Source of the DNA: Cladosporium sp. IMV 00045
Lineage: Eukaryota; Ascomycota; Dothideomycetes; Cladosporiales; Cladosporiaceae
Direction of reading: 5' to 3'
Assembly: GCA_001931905.2 (NCBI GenBank)
Contig: MSJI02000537.1
Location: 1-49,555 of the forward strand
Length of the DNA stretch: 49,555 bases
The position numbers were made by a program, and so were the translations under genes. The notes beneath the pieces are model-generated. The model made no database searches and had not been told where the DNA came from. It worked only from the letters and a program-made list of their open reading frames with translations. This document shows positions 40,201 through 49,555 of the stretch, piece after piece (the first letter of the stretch is position 1; each line of letters begins with the position of its first letter).

Positions 40201-43200
40201 TGGCTGGTGTGGACAGACTTGTTGCGCCATGTTTCAACACTGTTCCTGTTCGTGTCATGCTTGATGACAAGCAAACCAATCTCGGACTCGCAAGGTCACT
40301 ACATGAAAACAAGATCAACGCAGACCCTTACCAGCTGGCACCTCTTCGACGCATCCAGGCACAATCCAATACGCCGAACGCTCATTTGTTCGACTCGTTG
40401 ATGCTTGTGCAGCCTCCGGCCCGCGACCTAGACAACAGCATTTGGGAGCTTCACGAAGACGAAGGTTTGATGGACCTTCCACTTGTGATTGAAGTCATAC
40501 AGAGTTCGAAGCAACCAGAACTGTATGTTCACTTCGACACCAGCTACCTCTCCCAGGCTACAGCATCTGTTATCGCAGACGCATTCGCGAAGTCGGTCGA
40601 GGATTGTGTGCAGTATCCGTCGAGCAGTGCTCGAGACATCACTGCGGTTGACTCTCAGTCCTTAATCGGCCTCTTGGCCACTGATCTTGTCCCTGCAGAT
40701 CCATCACCCACGCTTGATCATGCCACTTCTGCCGAGACCTGGAACGACACTGAACAAACCGTTCGGCAGGCGTTCAGTCATTTCTCGAAGGTTGAGGAGA
40801 GCAAGATCCACAAACACACGTCGCTGTACAGGCTTGGTCTTGACAGTCTGAACGCGGTACAAGTAGCATCGCGATTAAGGTCGAAGGGCTTGACAATCAC
40901 TGCCGCCGACATCATGGAGCAGCGCACACCCTCAGCAATCGCGGCTATGGCCCTGTCATCTCGCACTTCAAAGTCTCCGGATAATGTGTCTGGTATTGAT
41001 CTTCCAAAGTACGATTCGGATAGGCGCACCAAGTTGTTGGAGCCTTTTGGAGTGTCCGCATCTGCTCTGGAAGCCCTCTTGCCCTGCACTGCAGCCCAGA
41101 ATGGCATGCTGGCACAATCTCTACAATCTCAGGGCTCATTGTACATCAACCATATCGCTTACCAGGTGCCAGACACGATCTCAGAGAACGAGATACTTGC
41201 ATCATGGCAAAAAGTGCAACGCAAACACCAGGCCCTTCGAATGGGTTTCGTTCAGACTGATGAAGCTCAATGTCCGTTCGCCATGATGATCTACAACGAG
41301 GATCAAGTTGAGGTTCCATTCAATCATCAACCATCAAGTGAGAGCAAGCTTGGTGTTGCGATGCTTGAAACGCTGCACAGTCCTACGTGGCGGGTAACCC
41401 TAGGCCTCGTTTCAACGCAGCGCAAGATGACCCTGTCGATTCACCACGCACTTTACGACGCCGAGAGTCTCCAAGTTCTTTTCACCGACTTCGATCAAGC
41501 TCTGCGCGTCGAAGAGATTGGCACATCACCGAACGTCGATGCCGTCCTTCGACCCATGCTCATGTGGTCGGATGATGCAAAAACAGAGGCCGAGAAATTC
41601 TGGCGGACGAGTCTTGAGGGTGCAAGCGCCACTCCGTTCCCCAACCTCAATCCAATCGTCGTCACCAGATCCGATCTGTACAATGTGCAGAAGCGTTCAA
41701 TTTTGTCTTATATGGCGCTTGAGAACCTTTGCAAGGCTAGTGGATGCACTATACAAGCTGCAGGCCAGAGCGCATGGGCTCGATTGCTGTCAGCTTACCT
41801 TGGAGAGGGCGGGGTCACTTTCGGTACGGTCTTTTCCGGACGTACAGGCTCGAAGTATGATTCCGTGGTGTTCCCATCTCTCACCACCGTGCCAGTGTTC
41901 TGCAACACCGCTAAAGCGGACTCCGACATCCTCACGGACATGACAAACTTCAACGGAAATGCGCAAAGACACAGGTTCACGCCACTTTCGGATATCCAGC
42001 GCTTTGCAGATCTCCCGGGACAAGCGCTGTTCGATACCGTGTTTGTCTACCAGAAATCTTCCTCCGAAGCACATGGTGGCTTGTCTTGGCCCTTCATCAA
42101 GCAGTCCGCAGCGGTAGACTACAGCGTCTCTATTGAGCTTGAGACAACACCTGCGGGCGATATCATTCTTGGATTGACCGCAAGCAGAGGAGTTCTTCCC
42201 GATGAGCATGCCAACTTGCTTCTGCAGCAATACGACCACGTCCTGGCTAAGATATTGAGTGCGAAGCCTCCGTCGACCTCATCCGTGGATCTTTATTCTG
42301 CAACGCCTGCCCAATATGACGCCCTCCCCTCTCCAGTCCAGCTTCTTCATCAATTTGTTGAGGAAAGCGCCCGGAGATGGCCTTCTCAACCAGCGCTTGA
42401 GTTTGTCTGGAACCTGGACTCGTCGCTCAAAAGCCGCCAAACCTGGTCATACCAGAAGTTAAACGAACAGGCGAATCAAGTCGCTCATTTGCTCCAAGCC
42501 AACAATACGAAGCCCGGTGACATCGTTGGCGTCTGCATGCACAAGTGCCCGGAGGCATCAATCGCATTTGTTGGTATTCTAAAGGCAGGCTGCGCCTTCC
42601 TCGCTCTTGATCCGGAGCTTCCTCTCGCACGCAAGCAGTTCATCCTACAGGACTCGGGCGCTTCAGTCCTCCTTGTGGACGAATCTAACAGAAGCTTGAG
42701 CGATGATTTGTCAACGTGTGTTGTCGAGTTGAGTGCTGATAAGCTTGCCGTTTTTCCAACGACATCTGTCGACAATGTCCAGATCTCGCCTCAAGCTACT
42801 TCTTACTGCCTCTACACCAGCGGAACGACAGGCACGCCAAAAGGATGCGAGCTTACGCACGAAAATGCTGTTCAAGCCATGATGGCGTTCCAGAACCTGT
42901 TCGCTGGGCGCTGGAACTCTGAATCACGATGGCTGCAATTTGCCAGCTACTGGTTTGATGTGTCGGTCCTGGAGCAATTTTGGAGTTGGAGTGTCGGTAT
43001 CACGCTTGTTGGAGCGCCGAGAGATCTTGTTCTCGACGATCTCACACTATTCATCCAGCAGCTGCAAATCACGCATATCGACCTTACTCCTTCCCTTGCC
43101 CGCATCCTTGATCCCGAGGATGTTCCAAGCCTGTGGGACGGCGTGTTCATCACCGGTGGTGAGGCGCTCAAGCAAGAGATCATCGAGAAATGGGGTTCCC

Positions 43201-46200
43201 ACAGATCCATTTGCAATGGATATGGACCCACAGAAGCTACCATTGGTGTCACCATGAATCCGTTCATCGGACCGGATGCCAAAGCTGCGAACATTGGCCC
43301 TGCATTCCTGAACGTGGGCTCATACGTTTTTGCGCCTGGCACAGCAGACCCAGTTCTCCGGGGTGCCGTTGGTGAGCTCTGTGTCTCTGGAAAATTGGTC
43401 GGTAAAGGCTATTTGAACAGACCAGAACTTACTGCAAAGGCGTTCCCAGTGCTGAAAGAAACCGGAGAAAAGATCTACCGTACCGGCGACCTGGTCAGAC
43501 AGGCGGCTGACGGGTCGTTCTTGTTCATCGGTCGTCAAGATTCTCAAGCGAAGCTTCGTGGACAGAGGTTGGAGATCGATGAAATCGATTCTGTGATCAA
43601 GCAGTCATCTGCTGGCATTGCAGACGTGGCCTCGTTAGTCATAAAGAGTCCTGGTGGTGATAAGGAAACTCTCGTGACATTCTTCATCACTGCGGTTAGG
43701 AAGCAGACTCGAGATGTCACATTGGATGTCACCGAAGCATCGCGTGATACCGCCAGGATCGCCCTCGAAGCATGCCGTGATCGCTTGCCAGGTTACATGG
43801 TTCCAACCCATATCCTCCCTCTCAACATTATACCGTTGACTGTCAACAACAAGATTGACGGTAAACGGTTGACTGCGTTCTACAACGAGCTTTCTGTCTC
43901 GAGTCTGCAGTCTATCAAGGGTAATGCGGCTTCCAGTCAGGCCCTTGGAGAGATCGACCAAAAGCTGTGTACCGTTCTAGCAGACATGCTTTCCATCGAC
44001 AATAGTCAAATCGATCGCAGCTCAAACCTTTTCTCTCTGGGTTTGTCTTCTGTATCTGCGATCAGTTTCGCCAATCTGTTGAAGCGAGCTGGCTTTTCAG
44101 CATCCAGTGTCGCAACGATCATGCGCCACCCAACAGTTGGGCAGCTGTCAGATGCTTTGTCTCAAAGCGCGTCGCACTCTGAAGAGATTGTATCCATTCG
44201 CCAAGTGCAGATGAGCCTTCATGCTTTCAACCATCGTTATCGTCATATGGCAGCGTCGAGGCTTGCCATCCCGGTCGAAGACATCGAAAGTGTTGCTCCT
44301 TGCACACCACTACAACAAGGATTGATCTTGGAATCTGTACGAAACGAAGAAGGCCCTTATTTCAACAATTTCAATTTCATCGCGGACGGTCTCGACATCG
44401 ATCGCCTTCGCGGCGCTTTCCAACGTGTTGCCGACCTGGTTCAGCCGCTCCGAACAAAGTTCATCCAGACAGACGATGGGTACGCGCAGGCCATCCTTCG
44501 ACATGACAAAGTCAAATGGCACCAAGAAGAGAAACCGCAGCATCACTTCAACTCTACAATCGCTGCTCAGCAAACACAATGGGTCGCCCGCAACCAGCAG
44601 GAGGTCGTAAGTCCATTTGAGGTCTTCATCCTCGAATCATCACCAAGGACATTGCTCACGGTCTACATTCATCACGCTTTGTACGATGGTATCTCATTCG
44701 ACCTGCTCATGAATCAAGTTTTGCGAGCATATCACGGCCAGACCATTGACTGTGGGCCCAAATTCACCGACGCCCTTCCGTACGGCCCACTCCAGACATC
44801 TAAGAATGCCGATTCATTCTGGAAGAAACACCTCAGCGGCGCCATCAACACCAAAGGTCTTCCAACATTGACCACAGATCTTCCTGAGACAGACCCCGTT
44901 GAGACTCGTGCTATCGGCCAGAACGTAAACCTTGACAGCCTATGCAAGCGTCTGGGTGTCTCACACCAAGCAATTGCTCAAGCATGTTTCTCTGTGGTAT
45001 TGAATCAATTCGCTCCCGAGAATGGCACGTACGGCATGGTTGTGTCGGGAAGGTCTATCGCCTTCGACCACGCAGACAAAGTCCTAGGCCCTCTTTTCAA
45101 TACGATCCCCAGCCCACTGAACCTGCAGTCTAGAGACAACTGGGCCACGCTTGTCCAGAGATGTCATGGATTCAACGCTGCTGCACTGCCCTACCAACAC
45201 ACCCCGCTGAGAGACATTAAGAAGTATTGCAAGTGCGCATCCTCAGACTCCGTCTTTGACGCGCTTTTTGTCTTCCAAACTTCGCAGAAGCCAGAAGGGA
45301 GTCAAACAAATGACTTCTTGAAGCCTCTGACCGGCGAAACAAGAGCAGAGTATCCCCTCGCCTTTCAGCTTGAATTTGACCCTCCAAAGGGACTGACGGC
45401 GACTGTCGTGGCCAAGCGTAATACTGCGGACGGGCCTATGTTACAGCAGATGTTGCAGTCTTTCGACAAAGCACTGCATCTTATCTCCGATGATCCTCAA
45501 AAGAGCATCTCTGAACACTTCCAAATCTCCACCACAAGTGCTGCCGTGGCAGACTCACAAAGCAATACAGCCCAACAAATGCCGTACCTGAATGGTGTAC
45601 ATGACTTCGCGTGGACTCCAGAAGCGAACAAATTGCGCGCGGAAATCGCTCGTATGGCTTCACTGGACGACAATGAGATTGACGAACACACAACAGTCTT
45701 CTCCCTTGGACTCGACAGCATTGACGCCGTCAAGCTGACTTCCAAGCTCAAGCGCAATAATATGATGATCTCTGTGAGTAAGCTCCTCCGAGCACAGACG
45801 ATCCCTCGCATCATTGCCTCTCTAGAGCAATCTCAGGACAACAACGATGCAAAGGCGAGCGGCTCGACTCTACAAAAGCTTGAAGAACAGCTCTCCGAAG
45901 CTATGTCATCATTCGCTGCAGGAGATCATCACGTCGAGCGCATTTTGCCTGCAACCCCAAGTCAAGAAGCATTGGTTGCGGAAATGCATCGCTCAGATTT
46001 CCGTGAATACTACAATCACGATGTGCTTCGGCTGGCTTCTGCAGTCGATGTGAAGCGCCTAGAAATGGCCTGGCAGTCTGTGATGGACAAATCACCCATT
46101 CTACGCACGTGCTTCGTTGAGGTCGGCTCGCCAGACATTGACGCTGTATATGCTCAAATGATCCTTCGACCACACGCCATTAATTTCACGCATGCCAGTG

Positions 46201-49022
46201 CTCAAGATGCTTCGGATCTTGATGGTATCGTAGAAAACATTCGCAGCGAAGCCAAGCAGTCACCCTCCTCAATCCCGACCAGGCTCACGTTCGTTGAGAC
46301 AAGCTCCGAGAGATTACTTATCCTCTCCCTCGCACACGCCCAATACGATGGACATAGCTTGGCTATCCTGCACGAAGACGTTGAGCGAGCATACGCGGAG
46401 TACACTACCAGAGAGAGACCCTCTGCTGATGGTGTCATCGATGCGTCTCTGGCAGCTGTTAATGATCGCGCCCTTGGATTCTGGCGTAGCACTTTGTCGG
46501 GTGCCCTCGTTTCTCGTTTCTCTACGTCCAAGGACAATATCGACTCGACCTCCTTGCATAGGGCGGAGAAGACAAGCTCCATCAGCGCAACAGATTCCCG
46601 AAAGTTCTGCCAACAGACAGGTGTTTCGCTGCAATCACTGGCTCAGACAAGCTGGGCACTCGTTCTGGCACACTACACTCGCCGTCTGGAGGCGATGTTC
46701 GGTGCTGTGCTCGCTTGCCGGGACAGTGAAGAGGCCGAGCAAATTTCTTTTCCCATGATGAACACAGTCGTCATTAGAGGCACCCTTCACGGAACGAGAA
46801 GAGAAATGTTGAAGTACATGCAAGATATCAACACCGATGTTCTGGCTCACCAAAGAACACCGCTGCGCTTCATTCAAAGTGCCGCCGCCGGTGTGGTGCG
46901 TTCAGAGTCTTCTGACCAACCCAACGGCCTCTTCGATACCTTGTTCGTCTATCAACACCGCCCAGACTCGGTAGACGAGCCAAAGCAGCCTCTGTACGAA
47001 TCTGTCGGAGGAAGCTCGAGCATTGAGTATCCCGTCGCAGTGGAGGTGGAGGCCGTGAACGGTGATCTGGTGTTCCGTGCTGCTTGCAAAGATAGCGTGC
47101 TTGACCAGAATGGCACTCACGAGTTACTTCAGCGGATTGATCAGGTGCTCGCAACCATCATAACAAGCCCCGACGAGCCGACTATCCAATTCCAGGGCAC
47201 AGAAGCATCAATCTGCGGTCTTCCCAGCGCTCAATTCAAGGGAGATGAACTCGCTAGGACTGAAACAACCGGCAGCGATATCGAGGATGACCAGACACTG
47301 GACTCAAGCAGGGAGTCGACTATCATCAAGGGCGCCCTAGCTCAAGTCTCCAAAACGCCCCCTGGAGAGCTTTCCGCTTCGTCAACTATTGAAAGCATCG
47401 GCATCGATTCTATTTCTGCAATCAAGGTCATCGCCCTTCTGCGCAAGCAAGGAGTGAAGCTCTCAGTATCTGAGCTCGTCCGCGCAAGAACCGTGAGCGG
47501 CATGGCTAAGGCCGTGCAAGAGCGAGCTCCTGTCACAACATCGGAGAGCTCCTCTGCCGAGGACGTTGTCGCTCGCCACGTCGAGCAGCACAAGCTTGCT
47601 GGCGTGGTATCAAGTCATGGCTTTGATGAGACTAATGTGCAAGAAGTCCTGCCGGCGCTTCCGGGTCAAATTTACATGCTCAATGTGTGGCAGGTGACTA
47701 AAGGCCAGCTCTTCTACCCGACATTCACACACATCATGAAAAGCGACGTCGATAAGAGTCGCATTCGTGATGCATGGGAGACACTTGTACGTCAGAACGC
47801 CATTCTTCGCACGGTATTCTGCGCGACCGAAAACCCACAAGTCCCCATAGCTCAAGTCATCTTGAGGAATGCACCGAATAGCTTCAATCTCCAGGAGGAC
47901 GAGCGAATGGACCTTTCCCGCCAACCAATGGTCCATTTGCAAGCCATCAAGTCCGAGATGTCCTGGACTTTCAAGCTGACAATCCACCATGCTCTCTACG
48001 ATGCCATCTCTCTACCACTGCTCATGGACGACTTGCAAGCACTGATAGCTGATTCTTCGCCAATCCAGCCACCGACATCTATGACGGATTTGCTCGCTCT
48101 TTCCGTGACTCCTGCTGCACAAGCCTCGCGCAGAGAATTCTGGACGAGCTACCTGAAAGACACCAAACCAATCACCCTCCCTCAACCAGCCGCGAACCAT
48201 CCCCAAGCCCGCGTCGAAATCTTCAAACCCGCCCTCCTCCCTTCCACACAAACCTTAGAAACTCTAGCAAAGACCTCAAACCTCACACCCCACGCCCTCC
48301 TCTTCGCCGCTTACGCGCAAGCCTACGCGCGCCTCGCCCACACCATCAAAGCAGACGAGAACGACGACGTCGTCCTAGGAATCTACCTCTCCAACCGCTC
48401 CCACACCGAGCACCTCCCCACCCTGCGCTCCCCGACCCTCAACCTCGCGCCCCTCCTCATCCGCGCAGCGAGCACGACCCCTCTCCTCGAGAGCGCCAAG
48501 CGCGTGCAGCGTGACTTGCAACTCATCGGTCGCGCGGAGAACAGCGCCGTGGGACTCTGGGAGATCGCGGCTTGGACGGGCGTGAGAGTCGATGCGTTTG
48601 TGAATTTCCTTCGCTTGCCTGAACGCATGGAGGATGAGTCTCAGGAAGGAGTGAGCGCACATGGCAAGCTCGAAGCGGTTGAAGATGAACGTCTCGCGGC
48701 ACGCTCTCGCGTCGTTGAGGTGGGCGAGAAAGAGGAAGGGTTCCATGTGCCTAGGGTGTTGGTTCCGGTTACCTCGGAAATGGAACGTGGTCAGGACGCA
48801 TACATGGTGAGTCTCAACAACGATCGTAATCTTGACGAAAGCAGAGAAGATCAAGAACTGACTCTTGTCAAACAACAGCACTCTCTCGATCTCGAAGCGA
48901 CGATCACGCCCGAAGGCTCGCTTGGCGTCGGTCTCTTCTGTTCCGCTGACATGGTTGGGTTGGCTGACGCGGAGAATGTGCTTGGGGATTTGAGGAGGGA
49001 GCTTGAGCAGATTGTTGCATGA
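34262..49022 (+). CDS. Ferrichrome/ferricrocin-type siderophore NRPS (SidC/NPS2-like)
   Basis: The protein builds a hydroxamate peptide siderophore. Proposed exons are 34262-35560, 35610-48806 and 48879-49022, giving 4,879 residues. The first junction restores the A10 motif LRGQRIELGE. The last intron is 72 bases and in frame, so an unspliced reading stays open (4,903 residues). Domains by residue: A1 30-480, T1 Ser565, C1 HHSLYD 761, A2 1065-1560, T2 Ser1635, C2 HHAIYDG 1831, T3 Ser2179, C3 HHALYDA 2378, A3 2670-3170, T4 Ser3247, C4 HHALYDG 3454, T5 Ser3803, C5 AHAQYDG 4008, T6 Ser4367, C6 HHALYDA 4559. There is no thioesterase; the terminal C domain probably cyclises. Six T-C units with three A domains fit a hexapeptide with repeated use of A domains, as proposed for SidC/NPS2. 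By-eye A-domain codes: A1 DVFELIMIHK, A2 DVFSVAGNIK, A3 DVLDIGGIGK. I expect A3 to load acylated hydroxyornithine. Confidence 0.94.
48807..48878 (+). other. Probable in-frame intron near the NRPS 3' end
   Basis: GTGAGT donor at 48807, a CTGAC branch-like sequence near 48858, and a CAACAG acceptor ending at 48878 define 72 bases, exactly 24 codons with no stop. If spliced, DAYM joins directly to HSLDLEATITPEGSLGVGLF, a smooth condensation-domain tail. If retained, an Asn/Asp/Glu-rich insert starting VSLNNDRNLDESRED would interrupt it. Confidence 0.7.
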
Positions 49023-49555
49023 TTTTCTTTTTCGATTAGATTTGCAGTCACGGGCGTTTGGGTTTTGTTTTCAAGGAGTTAGGAATTCATGAGATGGGGG
49101 GAATTTGTTACCGGAGTAAGGATTAAGTCACTTTAGAATAGGAACCGGAATCGAAAATCAAACTCTCATGGCAGGCCCATCACACAAGTCAAGTCTGTTT
49201 CTCGAGCAACACCAAAGACTTCAATGACGAGTAGAAAGATGGCGCGTGTGAAAAAAACTCCAGCTCTTCGTCATGCATTGTCCTTCTATGAAAGGTATAT
49301 ATGAGGAACGCACATCAAAACAACCAGCCCTGATCTACGAGCAGAATGTGAAATTCGACAATTGTGTCCAGAGAGCGCAAAAAGAGAGTCAAAAAACAGA
49401 ATTCGCTGATTTGCCTGCGCCGCTTCGAAATAGTGGTTCGTGAAAGAACAAGTGAAAGAAAGCATTGAACGCCGCGCCATGCCGATTCCGGAGCCCATGC
49501 AATGTGCACAAAAAATATAGACAAGATTATGTCTAGTCGCAGAAAACCGGGGGGG
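49023..49555. other. Downstream of the NRPS
   Basis: The NRPS 3' region and a gene-free edge, AT-richer than the coding region, with T-rich stretches around 49023-49070 and CTTTC/GAAAG words near 49440. The frame at 49286-49498 has no family signal. The window ends in GGGGG. Confidence 0.5.

Overview
This is nuclear DNA of a filamentous ascomycete. The genes are compact, with short GT-AG introns of about 50-160 bp and near-Kozak start contexts, and gaps run from a few hundred bases to 2.4 kb. Protein families and the siderophore locus fit Pezizomycotina. Dothideomycetes is my best guess from general protein character, but the sequence alone does not prove the class.

Positions 1-24.3 kb hold housekeeping and conserved genes. 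In order they are: NTF2 (+), a small putative membrane protein (+), a Ser-rich conserved protein (+), TFIIH subunit Tfb2 (-), a disordered protein with a C-terminal membrane hairpin (-), a Zrg17-like member of the cation diffusion facilitator family (+), a cyclase-family protein (-), an RCC1/Pim1-type Ran exchange factor (+), a Cys-rich small protein (-), the fork-protection protein Tof1/Swi1 (-), and a mitochondrial short-chain 3-hydroxyacyl-CoA dehydrogenase (+). A possible small membrane protein (-) follows at 24.9-25.2 kb.

Positions 25.8-49.0 kb form an intracellular-siderophore locus. It holds an L-ornithine N5-monooxygenase of the SidA type (-), a full-length ABCB-type ABC transporter (-), and divergently a ferrichrome/ferricrocin-type NRPS of about 4,880 residues (+). 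The NRPS reads A-T-C-A-T-C-T-C-A-T-C-T-C-T-C. Six T-C pairs and only three A domains fit a cyclic hexapeptide such as ferricrocin. SidA would make N5-hydroxyornithine; an acyltransferase encoded elsewhere would acylate it; the NRPS would join three such residues with three small amino acids; the ABC protein may move the product or an intermediate across a membrane.

Five perfect ATCWGATAA sites, the motif of the fungal GATA-type iron repressors (SreA/Sre1/Urbs1), lie in the gaps of this locus, and a by-eye scan found none elsewhere in the window. The locus therefore looks like an iron-repressed regulon. The family is known. The less ordinary points are the clustered GATA sites with a repeated half-site, an in-frame intron hidden near the NRPS 3' end, and lost metal-ligand residues in the cyclase-like and Zrg17-like proteins.
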